A model generated the notes under the pieces. That model saw nothing but the letters and a program-made list of their open reading frames with translations, was not told the DNA's origin and ran no database searches. DNA of 64,000 nucleotides from Zoogloea sp. (GTDB lineage: Bacteria; Pseudomonadota; Gammaproteobacteria; Burkholderiales; Rhodocyclaceae): positions 62,001-126,000 of the forward strand of contig NZ_JAKLLN010000004.1 in the NCBI RefSeq assembly GCF_023150065.1, in the 5' to 3' direction. Numbering within the stretch: position 1 is the first letter of the stretch; each line of letters starts with the position of its first letter. Shown piece by piece: positions 26,481 to 35,028 of this stretch. The translations under genes were made by a program, and so were the position numbers.

Positions 26481-27166
26481 CAGGAGATCCGGGGGGGCAG
26501 GTCGGGGTCGGTGAGCGGTGGCGGGGGCGTTCGGCTGGCGGTCATGTAGGCCTTCACCGAGGCGATGATCCCGTGGCGTTCTTCCGGCGGCAGGCGCTTG
26601 CGTCGCACCAGCCCTTCAACGATGAACATGAGCGCCAGGGAGGGCAGATAGAACAGGTTGGTGAAGGCCGACCACAGGGCGGTCGATGCGAACAGGTAGA
26701 GGAGCATCGAGGTGCCGGCACTGGCGAGGAAGAACACGGTCCAGGCGACGGTGACCTGGCGTGTGTAGCGGATGACCGTGGGGCTCGGCGACGGGTGCAG
26801 GACCATGGCGAAGGTGGTGCACGCCGGGGTACGGCCACCCGTCAGGCTGTGACCGAAGTAGCTGGCCAGGGCCAGGTTGGTGCCCAGATACTGGAGCAGG
26901 TAGAGGTGGGTCAGGTTGTCCCGCACCAGGGGCCACAGCAGCAGGGCGCCGCCGACGCTGGCGAGGCCGCCCAGCAGCGCGGCCGTCAGGCCAAGACGCC
27001 GGTACAGCAGATTGATGAGCAGGGCGGCCGCAGGCAGAGCGGTGAGCAGGGCCACCCAGGTGGCTGCATCCGGGTCGCTGCTGACGTAGTGGGCCAGTGC
27101 GTCGTAGGCAAGAACCGCGCTTCCCGCCAGCAGGCCGGTCACGAGGGGGCCGGGCTGTCCCGTCAT
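26480..27166 (-). CDS. COG4648-type membrane protein of aryl-polyene loci
   Basis: A 228-residue integral membrane protein with about six hydrophobic segments and a basic, proline-rich C-terminus (SRTPPPPLTDPDLPPR). It resembles the COG4648 membrane proteins that recur in aryl-polyene clusters, sometimes annotated simply as ketosynthase because of location. No catalytic motif is evident. Its position between the ACP and the ligase, with overlaps at both ends, suggests it is needed for membrane assembly of the synthase. Function not established. Confidence 0.72.
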   Translation of the reverse strand: MTGQPGPLVTGLLAGSAVLAYDALAHYVSSDPDAATWVALLTALPAAALLINLLYRRLGLTAALLGGLASVGGALLLWPLVRDNLTHLYLLQYLGTNLALASYFGHSLTGGRTPACTTFAMVLHPSPSPTVIRYTRQVTVAWTVFFLASAGTSMLLYLFASTALWSAFTNLFYLPSLALMFIVEGLVRRKRLPPEERHGIIASVKAYMTASRTPPPPLTDPDLPPRIS

Positions 27167-27456
27167 GCGGCCCTGGAGGCGGCGACGTAGTCCGCGAGGC
27201 TACGCAGGGAGCGGAAGATGTGCGTGTTGTCCTCGTCGTCGGCGCGCAGCTGGATGCCGTACTGCTTGGAGATGACGAGGGCGACTTCGAGGATGTCGAT
27301 GGAGTCCAGCCCGAGGCCTTCGCCGAACAGGGAGTCGTCGGGATCGATCTCGGACGGGGACATCTCGAGATTGAGGGCGGAGACGATGATGCCGGCGATT
27401 TCGGCAACAAAGGCGGGCGTGGCGCCCGGCGTGTTCTCTTGAGGCGTGGTGCTCAT
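27163..27456 (-). CDS. Acyl carrier protein (longer N-terminus)
   Basis: A 97-residue acyl carrier protein. The phosphopantetheine attachment serine is S52 in GLGLDSIDILE. The N-terminal 18 residues (STTPQENTPGATPAF) are an extension not seen in housekeeping AcpP. The C-terminus is short. Aryl-polyene loci carry two ACPs; this one is 54 bases downstream of the ketosynthase gene and overlaps the COG4648 gene by four bases. Confidence 0.93.
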   Translation of the reverse strand: MSTTPQENTPGATPAFVAEIAGIIVSALNLEMSPSEIDPDDSLFGEGLGLDSIDILEVALVISKQYGIQLRADDEDNTHIFRSLRSLADYVAASRAA

Positions 27457-27510
27457 GGTGTGGAGTGCGCTTGCAAACGGAAAATCGTGAAGAAGATGCC
27501 GGGCCGATGC

Positions 27511-28764
27511 TCAGGCCGGAGCGGCCTTGCGGAAGGCCAGCACGGCATTGCATCCGCCAAAGGCGAAGGAGTTGGACAGGGCAACCCGTGCGTCCGTCCC
27601 CCGCAGTGCGCTGCCGGTGATGTGGCGCACGCCTTCGCAGGCGGGGTCGATGGCGTCCAGGTGGGCGGTGGGGGGCAGCGCATCTTCGGCCAGGGCCAGT
27701 ACCGTGGTCACGGCCTCGATGGCACCGGCGGCACCCATCAGGTGGCCGTGCATGGATTTGGTGGCGCTGACGGGAACCTGGGCCGCCCGGTCGCCGAACA
27801 GGGCGCGCAGGCTGTCCACCTCGATGGCGTCGCCTTCGACGGTGGCGGTGCCGTGGGCGTTGACGTAATCGACATCGTCGGGGGTGAGGCCGGCGTCATC
27901 CAGGGCGAGGCGCATGGCGCGGATCTGGCCGTCCCGGTCGGGGCGGACGAGGTGGGAGTGATCGCTGCAGGTGCCGTAGCCCACGACTTCGGCGAGGATG
28001 GTGGCGCCGCGCGCCCGGGCATGCTCCCACTCCTCGAGGATCAGGGTGGCCGCGCCTTCGCCGAGGACCAGCCCGCTGCGGCCGGGGTGGAAGGGGCGGC
28101 AGCTGGCGGGGGCGGTGTCGGCGTCGCCCTGGGCGACCACGCGCAGGGCGTCCCAGGCTTTCATGACGGCGTAGGCCAGGGGCACATCGGAGCCGCCGGT
28201 CACCATCAGGCGGGCCTCGCCATTGCGGATGCGCTTGTAACCTTCACCGATGGCTGCCGCGGCGGAGGCACAGGCGGCCACGTAGGTGAGGCTGGAATTG
28301 CCCAGCCCGAGCTGGATCGAGATATGGGAGGCGGCGGCGTTGCTCATGCCGAGCACCACGGCCAGGGGCGGCAGGCGGTCGCGCCCGTTCTGCCACATTT
28401 CCCGGTAACCCCGCTCCCAGGTGCTCGTGCTGCCGAGGGCCGACCCCCAGGACACCCCGTAGTCGTGCCGGCCTTCCTTGTCGCGGCTCAGGCCGGCGTC
28501 CAGCCAGGCTTCAAAGCAGGCCGTCAGGGCCATCTGGACGGAACGGTCGGTGGTGCTGGCCAGGGCTTTGCCGATGTGGGCCTCAGGGCTGAAATCGGCG
28601 CAGTGAATGGCGGGCTGGGTGACCGGGCGGGGGGGCTGGTCGATGGTGTGCAGCCGGATGAAGGATTCACCGTCCACCAGACGGCCGAACATCTGCCGCG
28701 CGTCGATGCCCGAAGGGGCAACCACGCCAAGGCCCGTCACGGCTACGCGGTGGGGGCTTGCCAT
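27511..28764 (-). CDS. Beta-ketoacyl-ACP synthase, FabF-like (ApeR-type)
   Basis: A 417-residue ketosynthase. The triad is C165 in TYVAACASAAAAIGEG, H304 in NAHGTATVEGD and H341 in SATKSMHGHLMGAAGAIE. Ending ALSNSFAFGGCNAVLAF is standard. This is the second complete condensing enzyme of the locus, in addition to the one at 18144-19337, and could handle a different step, such as first condensation on the aryl starter. It starts three bases after the first ACP stop, so the two are surely co-transcribed. Confidence 0.93.
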   Translation of the reverse strand: MASPHRVAVTGLGVVAPSGIDARQMFGRLVDGESFIRLHTIDQPPRPVTQPAIHCADFSPEAHIGKALASTTDRSVQMALTACFEAWLDAGLSRDKEGRHDYGVSWGSALGSTSTWERGYREMWQNGRDRLPPLAVVLGMSNAAASHISIQLGLGNSSLTYVAACASAAAAIGEGYKRIRNGEARLMVTGGSDVPLAYAVMKAWDALRVVAQGDADTAPASCRPFHPGRSGLVLGEGAATLILEEWEHARARGATILAEVVGYGTCSDHSHLVRPDRDGQIRAMRLALDDAGLTPDDVDYVNAHGTATVEGDAIEVDSLRALFGDRAAQVPVSATKSMHGHLMGAAGAIEAVTTVLALAEDALPPTAHLDAIDPACEGVRHITGSALRGTDARVALSNSFAFGGCNAVLAFRKAAPA

Positions 28765-28767
28765 GCT

Positions 28768-29019
28768 TCAGGCCTGCTTGGCTTTTTGGGCTTCGACGAC
28801 GAACTCGTCGACGATGCTGACGAGTTCGCCGATGTTCTTCGGCGAGCGCACATCCCGCTCGAACACCACGTTGTACTTTTCCTCGCATTCGAAGATCAGT
28901 TCGACCAGCATCAGGGAGTCGATCTGGAGTTCTTCCAGGGTCGCTTCCGGTTGGATTCTCGCGGGGTCGATTTCAAGACGATCGACGAGGAATTCACGGA
29001 TGACGGTCAGAGTGTCCAT
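28768..29019 (-). CDS. Acyl carrier protein (first gene of the polyene operon)
   Basis: An 83-residue phosphopantetheine carrier. The attachment serine is S35 in ELQIDSLMLVELIFECEEKYN, a form common among aryl-polyene ACPs. ATG at 29017-29019 gives the usual ACP length; a TTG 14 codons earlier extends the frame but adds residues with no match to the fold. No clear Shine-Dalgarno sequence precedes the ATG. It is the promoter-proximal gene of the long minus-strand operon. Confidence 0.92.
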   Translation of the reverse strand: MDTLTVIREFLVDRLEIDPARIQPEATLEELQIDSLMLVELIFECEEKYNVVFERDVRSPKNIGELVSIVDEFVVEAQKAKQA

Positions 29020-29089
29020 GGCAGATAGTGGCTTCGGAATGAAATGGACATCCCGGGTCAAGCGTGCCGGGGATGTGGTTTTACCCCCG

Positions 29090-29116
29090 ATTTTAACATG
29101 GATGTTCCGGACTCAA
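29090..29116 (-). promoter_or_regulatory. Possible promoter of the minus-strand polyene operon
   Basis: On the minus strand TTGAGT (29111-29116) and TAAAAT (29090-29095) are separated by 15 bases, a little short of the ideal 17. The site lies about 70 bases before the ACP start codon, in the only sizeable gap (29020-29172) upstream of this operon. Transcription would start near 29083. Confidence 0.35.
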
Positions 29117-29172
29117 GCCGCCCTTGCGCCGCAGGCGGGATTCCTTGCCGCTGATTCATAGGGCATTTTTGG

Positions 29173-31083
29173 CTAGAAGTAGTGCTGCCAGCCGATGCTC
29201 AGGCGGCGCTCGGAGCGCTCTGTGTGATCGTTGCCGGGCAGCCCGATGCGGGTCCATTCGTAGCCGGCGACGAGGTTGTCGCGGGGGCTGAGGCGGGTGC
29301 GCAGGTGGGCCCGGGCTACGCTGCGGTCGAGGCGCTGATCGTTGAACCACTGGCGGCCGGCCTCGAGCTGCAGGCGTGTGTCGGCGCCCGCGTCCCACAG
29401 CAGGCCGGCCAGGGGGCCGCTGCCGATGGCCCAGTTTTTCTCCACCTGGCCGTGGCCGAGGAGCTGGTTCTCGAGAAAGACGTAGCCGAGCAGGCCCTTC
29501 CATTCCCAGGCCGCGCCGGGGCCGCCTGCGAGGGTGGGCCCGCTGGCACGGCCGGCACCCAGGGTGCGTTCCCAGCCAAAGCGGACCTTCCAGGACAGGG
29601 GCTGGGTCCAGCTCAGGCGCGGGGCCACGGAGACGATGTCCACCGGCAGGAAGCGGTCGAGCCGCCAGCCCTGCCCTTCGCGCTGGCTGAAGCCGAGGTC
29701 GAGGAAGCGGATCTGGGCCCCCCGGGCGTAGCCGGTTTCGGGGTCCGTGAGGTCGTGATAGGCCGGACGGAGATCGAGGAAAAGGGCGTTGGCGCCGCCC
29801 AGCCGGCCGGCGGCGAGGCCGACGCGCCCCGAGGCGTGGCCGCTCTCGGGGCGGGCCGGCACCGGCACCGTGCCGGTGTCGATGGCGGGCAGCTGGCTGC
29901 GGGTGGTCTGGATGGTCTTGAGGCGGGCCAGGGCTTCGTCCTGGTCGAGCTTGCCGGCATGGCCGCGGAAGGACACCAGGCGGTCGGCAAACTCGAGCTG
30001 TTCGATGGCTTGCGGGGTGCTCCCCAGGCTTTGCGGGGTGCGCCGGCCCTCGGCGACGGCGATGGCGGCGTCGAGGCTGGCCGGGTCGAGTCGAGTGGCC
30101 CGGTGCGCCAGTTCGGTGCCCGTGGAGGCCCGGAAGCTGACGTCGGTGACCAGCCCCGCCCGGGCCACCACGCCCTTCACGGTGTCCACGGGGATGGCCG
30201 TCCAGTAGAACGGCTGCGCCACCCGCAGGCCGGGCCGGGCCACGTCGAGGAGGCGCAGGATCATGTAGGAGCAGTTCTCGTCGAAGAACCAGTAGTCGAA
30301 GCGGGTGGCGCCGATCTCCCAGGCGTGGCGCAGGAGCTGGCGGGTTTCGTCCGGGCTGAGGTTGAGGCGGTATTCCCATACGTCGCGGCTTTCCATATCG
30401 CCGTACTCGCGCACCTTGACGTAGTAGGGCGAGCTGGACAGGGTGCCGGGATAGCGCCCGGTGAGGCCCTTGAGGGCAAAGGTGAAACCGTCGGTGGGGT
30501 CGGCCTTGGCGGCGTAGTTGATGGTGTAGGCGAGCAGGCGCGTGGCTTCGGTCTGGCCGGGGGGGTCGATGCGCAGCAGGGTGTGGCCGAACATGGAGGC
30601 CGGGCTGTTCACATAGGCGGACGGAAAGACCAGGGTGACGCCGCCGGGTGTGATCTCCTCAGCCCACTTTTCGAGGCGCGGGCAGGGCTGTTCGGGCAAC
30701 TGGGCAGCACTGAGGGCGAGGCGCTGGCGCAGCCAGTGGTGGCGGGCCGGAAAGCGGCACTGGGGGTGATCGTCGGGGGCTTCGGGGCGAGCGGGCTCGA
30801 ACAGGCGGGTCAGGGTGGCGTCGAGTTCCGCGGCCGGGTTGCGGGCGCCGTCCGGGGCATTGAAGAAGCCCGGGTCGTCAGCCAGGCTGCGTAGGTGGCC
30901 GGTGACGGGATAGAGCTCGTACTGGAGCAGGTCGGCCCAGGCCGGGTCTTCGGCGAGACGGGCGTCGCGGGCGGCGGCACGGGCATCGACCAGGGAGTCG
31001 GCCCGGGCGGGGGCGGCGGCCAGGCTCAGGTTCAGGCTCAGGTTCAGGCTCAGGGCGGTGCCGAGGGCGATCAGGATCTTCAT
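29173..31083 (-). CDS. DUF4105 (Lnb N-terminal) envelope protein
   Basis: A 636-residue exported protein. The signal peptide contains LNLSLNLSLAAAPARA and is cleaved around residue 29. The central domain matches DUF4105: LVFPSAYVNSPASMFGHTLLRID, then SPYYVKVREYGDMESRDVWEYRL and FFDENCSYMILRLLD, where the conserved H and C suggest a papain-like or NlpC/P60-like catalytic site. The C-terminal 200 residues look like outer-membrane beta-strands (ending RRLSIGWQHYF, with a terminal Phe). Function is not established. It is 24 bases downstream of a strong terminator that follows the DUF3015 gene, and has no visible ribosome site. Confidence 0.83.
   Translation of the reverse strand: MKILIALGTALSLNLSLNLSLAAAPARADSLVDARAAARDARLAEDPAWADLLQYELYPVTGHLRSLADDPGFFNAPDGARNPAAELDATLTRLFEPARPEAPDDHPQCRFPARHHWLRQRLALSAAQLPEQPCPRLEKWAEEITPGGVTLVFPSAYVNSPASMFGHTLLRIDPPGQTEATRLLAYTINYAAKADPTDGFTFALKGLTGRYPGTLSSSPYYVKVREYGDMESRDVWEYRLNLSPDETRQLLRHAWEIGATRFDYWFFDENCSYMILRLLDVARPGLRVAQPFYWTAIPVDTVKGVVARAGLVTDVSFRASTGTELAHRATRLDPASLDAAIAVAEGRRTPQSLGSTPQAIEQLEFADRLVSFRGHAGKLDQDEALARLKTIQTTRSQLPAIDTGTVPVPARPESGHASGRVGLAAGRLGGANALFLDLRPAYHDLTDPETGYARGAQIRFLDLGFSQREGQGWRLDRFLPVDIVSVAPRLSWTQPLSWKVRFGWERTLGAGRASGPTLAGGPGAAWEWKGLLGYVFLENQLLGHGQVEKNWAIGSGPLAGLLWDAGADTRLQLEAGRQWFNDQRLDRSVARAHLRTRLSPRDNLVAGYEWTRIGLPGNDHTERSERRLSIGWQHYF
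31021..31054. repeat. 12-base tandem repeat in the DUF4105 signal-peptide codons
   Basis: Almost three copies of the 12-base unit CAGGCTCAGGTT lie in tandem (plus-strand view). On the coding strand they specify the L-N-L-S repeat of the signal peptide. The unit is a multiple of three, so copy changes would lengthen or shorten the signal peptide without shifting frame. Confidence 0.8.
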
Positions 31084-31104
31084 CAGTGGGTGGGCGCCGA
31101 CGTG

Positions 31105-31131
31105 AAAAAGCCCTGTGCAGGCACAGGGCTT
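31105..31131 (-). terminator. Rho-independent terminator after the DUF3015 gene
   Basis: On the minus strand an 11-base perfect stem (AAGCCCTGTGC / GCACAGGGCTT) with a two-base loop is followed by a run of T, about 40 bases after the DUF3015 stop. It lies only 24 bases before the DUF4105 start codon. Confidence 0.85.
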
Positions 31132-31171
31132 GGTGTGGCGCGGGCCGGGGGCGACCCGCAGCCGCGGAGGC

Positions 31172-31654
31172 TTACACCGCGTCGGCGTACTTGGCCAGGC
31201 GGGCGTCGGACTGCAGCGCGGCCTTCAGCTGGGTGGCGATGGCTTCGGCGGACTCGACGGAGGCGAAGATCTCGGCGTGGCGTGCCTTGGTCAGGCTGAC
31301 GAAGGCGGCCTTGTCCTGGGCGTCGATCTTCAGCAGGGCAGCCAGGGCGTCCAGAGTTTCGCCCTGGCCGGAGGCGGCGTCGCGGGCCAGCTGCGACTTG
31401 TTGCCGTCGATGAACATGGCGGTCTTCCAGGCGGAAGTGACGACGCCGTCCTGGGAGCAGCCGAGGGTGCCGGAGGTGATGCCGAAGGTCTGGTTGCCGA
31501 AGAGGCCGTTGGTGGTGGCGGCAAGAACCTGGGGGGCAAGGCCGCGCTGACCTTCGAAGACCTTGGAGCCGAGGCCACAGGAGCCAATGTTGTTGGCGGC
31601 GGCGAAGGCCGTCACGGGCAGGAATACGACCAGCGGAAACAGCAGTTTTTTCAT
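31172..31654 (-). CDS. DUF3015 family periplasmic protein
   Basis: A 160-residue secreted protein: signal peptide MKKLLFPLVVFLPVTAFA, cleaved before AANNIGSCGLG. The mature part matches DUF3015, with CGLGSKVF, QVLAATTNGLFGNQTFGITSGTLGCSQDG and a helical C-terminus. Two cysteines (in SCGLG and LGCSQ) could form a disulfide. DUF3015 genes are often next to DUF4105 genes, as here; function unknown. ATG at 31652-31654 begins directly at the signal peptide. Confidence 0.87.
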   Translation of the reverse strand: MKKLLFPLVVFLPVTAFAAANNIGSCGLGSKVFEGQRGLAPQVLAATTNGLFGNQTFGITSGTLGCSQDGVVTSAWKTAMFIDGNKSQLARDAASGQGETLDALAALLKIDAQDKAAFVSLTKARHAEIFASVESAEAIATQLKAALQSDARLAKYADAV

Positions 31655-31794
31655 GGCGCTTACCCTCACTCTGTGTTTGTTGGTTTACGCACCGTCAGGA
31701 CGATGCCGTGAGGATGGTAGCGCATTCCCTGTCGGGGGCGAGAGGGCCGGCGTGGGGGACTGTTGTTTCCCCGCAAATCACCGCTTATGGCGCC

Positions 31795-33021
31795 TCAGAA
31801 GAGATCCACGGCGCCTGCGTTGACGTCCGTCTGACGCACCGAGTCGAAGCGGATTTCCTCCGCCGAGCGGGTGGAGGCCTGCAGCAGCTGGGCCAGGATG
31901 GCGTTGCGGCGCTGGATGCGGGCCAGGCCATCACGCTCCTCCACGTCCCGGTGCACATCGAAGAAACCGTGGGCGTACTGGCTCATGAAGTCGGTGTGCT
32001 GGCGCAGTTTGCCCAGGAGCTGGCTGACGATGTCCTCGAACTGCATCGACAGGACACCCTGCATCACCAGGCGGTGGATGGCCGCCGACACTTCGTTGAT
32101 GCGCCGGGACTGCTCTGCGGCAAGGGCGGTGAGTTCCTGCACCTCGCGGCCCATGGCGGTGACGTTGGCCTGGGAGGCTTCGGCCTTGCTCACGTCGGTG
32201 GACGCGGTCACATCCACGGCACTGCCCACGTCGTTGATGGCGGTGTGGATTTCGGCCAGCAGCGCGTCGATCTGCTCACTGAACTTCTCGGTGCGCTGGG
32301 CCAGCTTGCGGACTTCGTCGGCCACCACGGCAAAGCCCCGCCCTGCTTCACCGGCCCGGGCGGCCTCGATGGCGGCGTTGAGGGCCAGCAGCTCGGTCTG
32401 GCTGTTGATCTGGTTCACTTCGGTCATCAGGCGGCTCACCGCGTCGACCTTGCCGCGCATGGTCGCAAAGCGTTCGGCGATGTCGGTGCCGCTGGTCTTG
32501 AGCTGCTGCACGGTGCTGACGAAGGCGTCGATGGTGTCGCGGGTCTCTGCGGCGAAGCGGGTCAGGCCGCTGTTGCGGGCCGAGCTGTCCTGGGCGCTGG
32601 CCAGGGCCAGGAGCTCGTCGGCCAGGTGGCGGAGGGAGTCGGACTGCTGGGCGTTGCTGCCGGTCAGGCTGCGGTTGAGGTCGGCCAGGGCGTTGGAGAA
32701 GACTTCCTGGATCTGGCCCAGGGATTCCTGCAGACGCTGGTACTGGTGTTCGCTGCTGCCGGCGATGCGTTCGCACAGGGCGTCGTATTCGTGCACGCTG
32801 CCGTTGATCCGTTCGCGCTGCAGCTGCTGGTTGCGCCGGGCCCGGGCCCGGGCGCGATGGCTGATGGCGGTGGCTGCCAGCAGGGACAGGATGGTGCCGA
32901 TGCCCAGGGTGTAGGCCAGCCATGCAGGGCCGCCGAAGGCGGTGGCGGCGATGCCCGCAAGGGACAGGCCGATGCCGGACAGGGTGGCGACATCGTCGGC
33001 GCGAATGGTCGTGGCGTGCAT
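31795..33021 (-). CDS. Methyl-accepting chemotaxis protein
   Basis: A 408-residue receptor. Two short hydrophobic stretches near the N-terminus (about residues 13-32 and 34-52) have almost no loop between them, so there is no periplasmic sensor domain. The signalling hairpin tip is present ([40 protein letters not shown]). A region after it ([20 protein letters not shown]) is typical of receptors that sense an internal or membrane cue. A sigma-28-type promoter lies upstream, which ties it to the flagellar regulon. The ligand is unknown. Confidence 0.93.
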   Translation of the reverse strand: MHATTIRADDVATLSGIGLSLAGIAATAFGGPAWLAYTLGIGTILSLLAATAISHRARARARRNQQLQRERINGSVHEYDALCERIAGSSEHQYQRLQESLGQIQEVFSNALADLNRSLTGSNAQQSDSLRHLADELLALASAQDSSARNSGLTRFAAETRDTIDAFVSTVQQLKTSGTDIAERFATMRGKVDAVSRLMTEVNQINSQTELLALNAAIEAARAGEAGRGFAVVADEVRKLAQRTEKFSEQIDALLAEIHTAINDVGSAVDVTASTDVSKAEASQANVTAMGREVQELTALAAEQSRRINEVSAAIHRLVMQGVLSMQFEDIVSQLLGKLRQHTDFMSQYAHGFFDVHRDVEERDGLARIQRRNAILAQLLQASTRSAEEIRFDSVRQTDVNAGAVDLF

Positions 33022-33057
33022 GGCTGGAATTGTTACAAATAAGTCAAATTCAAATCC

Positions 33058-33084
33058 TTATCGGCGTAGCGTTGGGCGACTTGA
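33058..33084 (-). promoter_or_regulatory. Sigma-28 (FliA) type promoter of the chemotaxis receptor gene
   Basis: On the minus strand TCAAGTCG is followed after exactly 11 bases by GCCGATAA. The latter is the complete FliA -10 consensus, and the -35 matches five of eight positions of TAAAGTTT. The site ends about 36 bases before the receptor start codon. The surrounding 33022-33120 gap is noticeably AT-rich for this window. Confidence 0.8.
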
Positions 33085-33120
33085 TGACTCCGTATGACAA
33101 AAATCACCAATTAACAGTGA

Positions 33121-34506
33121 CTAACAAACTTGTGCGGCAAGCACCTTTCCCGGGTTCATCAGGTTCAGGGGGTCGAGGGCGGCCTTCAGGGCGGCCATCA
33201 CAGCCACTCCTTCCCCGTGTTCGGCGAGCAGGAAGTCCCGTTTACCGATACCGATGCCGTGTTCGCCGCTGCAGGTGCCGTCCAGGGCCAGGGCGCATTC
33301 CACGATGCGCCGGCCGAGTTCTTCGGCGGCGTGCACCTGGGCCGGGTCGTCCGGGGTGGTGAGGATCACCACATGGAAGTTGCCGTCCCCCACGTGGCCC
33401 ACCACCGGCGCGGTCAGGCCGCTGTCGGCGATGGCCGCCTGGGCACCGGCGATGGCGTCGGCGAGGCGCGAGATGGGGACGCAGACGTCGGTGGAGATGC
33501 CCCGGCTGCCCGGCTTGAGGGCCAGGCTGGCGTAGAGCACGTCGTGCCGGGCCTGCCACAGGCGGCTGCGGTCTTCCGGTCGGGTGGCCCATTCAAAGCC
33601 CTCGCCGCCGTTGTCGGCAGCGATTTCCTGGACCGTGCGGGCCTGCTCCTCGACGCCGTTGGGGGAGCCGTGGAATTCGAAGAACAGCATCGGCGATTCA
33701 CGCAGGCTGGTCTTGCTGTAGCGGTTCACGGCGTGCACGGTGAGGGCGTCGAGGAGCTCGATGCGCGCCACCGGCACCCCCAGCTGGATGGTCTGGATCA
33801 CGGTCTGCACGGCGCTGGCCACGTCGGGGAAGGAGCAGGTGGCGCTGGAGATGGCCTCGGGCAGGGGGTGCAGGCGCAGGGTGACTTCCGTGATCACGCC
33901 CAGGGTGCCCTCCGAACCGACGAACAGGCGGGTCAGGTCGTAGCCGGCGGCCGATTTGCGGGCGCGGCCGCCGGTGCGGATGACCCGGCCGTCGGCGAGC
34001 ACCACCTCCAGGGCCAGCACGTTCTCGCGCATGGTGCCGTAGCGCACGGCGTTGGTGCCGGAGGCGCGGGTTGCGGTCATGCCGCCGAGGGAGGCGTCGG
34101 CGCCCGGATCGATGGGAAAGAACAGGCCGCTGCCATGCAGGGCCGCGTTGAGCGCCTTGCGGGTCACACCGGGCTGCACCACGGCGTCCATGTCCTCGTT
34201 GTGGATGGCCAGCACCTGGTTCATCTCGGACATGTCCAGGCTTATCCCGCCCCGGGTGGCCAGGATGTGGCCTTCGAGGGAGCTGCCCACGCCGAAGGGA
34301 ATCAGCGGCACCCGGTGTTCCCGGCACAGATTCACCACCTCGACCACCTCGGCGGTGCTGTGGGGCCACACCACGCCGTCGGGCAGGGCGTCGGGGAAGT
34401 GGGATTCGTCGTGACCGTGGTGGGCACGCACGGCTTCGGCGGTGGAGAAGCGCTTGCCGAAGCGTTCGGTGAGCTGCTGGACAAGGGGAGCGGGCAGGGC
34501 GGGCAT
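33121..34506 (-). CDS. FAD-linked oxidase, D-lactate dehydrogenase/GlcD-like
   Basis: A 461-residue flavoenzyme of the vanillyl-alcohol-oxidase superfamily. The FAD-binding domain shows [38 protein letters not shown] and [22 protein letters not shown]. The C-terminal domain has [13 protein letters not shown] and [15 protein letters not shown], close to cytochrome-type D-lactate dehydrogenases. It should oxidise a 2-hydroxy acid such as D-lactate to the keto acid and pass electrons to a quinone or cytochrome c. ATG at 34504-34506 is the family start; the open frame continues far upstream only because it runs antisense to recG. Divergent from ridA. Confidence 0.9.
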   Translation of the reverse strand: MPALPAPLVQQLTERFGKRFSTAEAVRAHHGHDESHFPDALPDGVVWPHSTAEVVEVVNLCREHRVPLIPFGVGSSLEGHILATRGGISLDMSEMNQVLAIHNEDMDAVVQPGVTRKALNAALHGSGLFFPIDPGADASLGGMTATRASGTNAVRYGTMRENVLALEVVLADGRVIRTGGRARKSAAGYDLTRLFVGSEGTLGVITEVTLRLHPLPEAISSATCSFPDVASAVQTVIQTIQLGVPVARIELLDALTVHAVNRYSKTSLRESPMLFFEFHGSPNGVEEQARTVQEIAADNGGEGFEWATRPEDRSRLWQARHDVLYASLALKPGSRGISTDVCVPISRLADAIAGAQAAIADSGLTAPVVGHVGDGNFHVVILTTPDDPAQVHAAEELGRRIVECALALDGTCSGEHGIGIGKRDFLLAEHGEGVAVMAALKAALDPLNLMNPGKVLAAQVC

Positions 34507-34635
34507 GGTGTCTTTCCGGTTCAAACGGGCCAAACCCGAATCTTGCCACCGGCGTGCGCCGGGCAGGAGCAGGGTAAACTCCGGCGCGAGCGAATTCCGC
34601 CGGATTGCCGGCATCTCTTCACCCGGAGCCCCTTC

Positions 34636-35016
34636 ATGAGCAAACAGATCATCGCTACCCCCAGCGCCCCCGCCGCCATCGGCACCTACTCCCAGGCCGT
34701 CAAGGCCGGCAACACGGTTTACCTGTCCGGCCAGATCGGCCTCGACCCGGTCAGCATGCAGCTGTTGGAGGGCTTCGAAGCACAGACCGTGCGGGTCTTC
34801 GAGAACCTCAAGGCGGTGGCCGAAGCGGCCGGCGGCACGCTGGCCGACGCGGTCAAGCTCAACATCTACCTCACCGACCTGGCCAACTTTGCCAAGGTCA
34901 ATGAAGTCATGGCCCGCTACTTCTCCGAGCCCTACCCGGCCCGGGCCGCGGTTGGCGTGAAGGAGCTGCCCCGCGGTGCCGTCGTCGAAGCCGACGCCAT
35001 CCTGGTCATCGGCTGA
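34636..35016 (+). CDS. ridA: RidA family enamine/imine deaminase
   Basis: A 126-residue RidA/YjgF protein that hydrolyses reactive 2-aminoacrylate-type imines to keto acids and ammonia. It shows [36 protein letters not shown] and the C-terminal [25 protein letters not shown], which contains the substrate-binding arginine and the catalytic-site glutamate. The gene is 12 bases upstream of recG and the two probably share a transcript. Confidence 0.95.
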   Translation: MSKQIIATPSAPAAIGTYSQAVKAGNTVYLSGQIGLDPVSMQLLEGFEAQTVRVFENLKAVAEAAGGTLADAVKLNIYLTDLANFAKVNEVMARYFSEPYPARAAVGVKELPRGAVVEADAILVIG

Positions 35017-35028
35017 GCGTCCGGGCCC

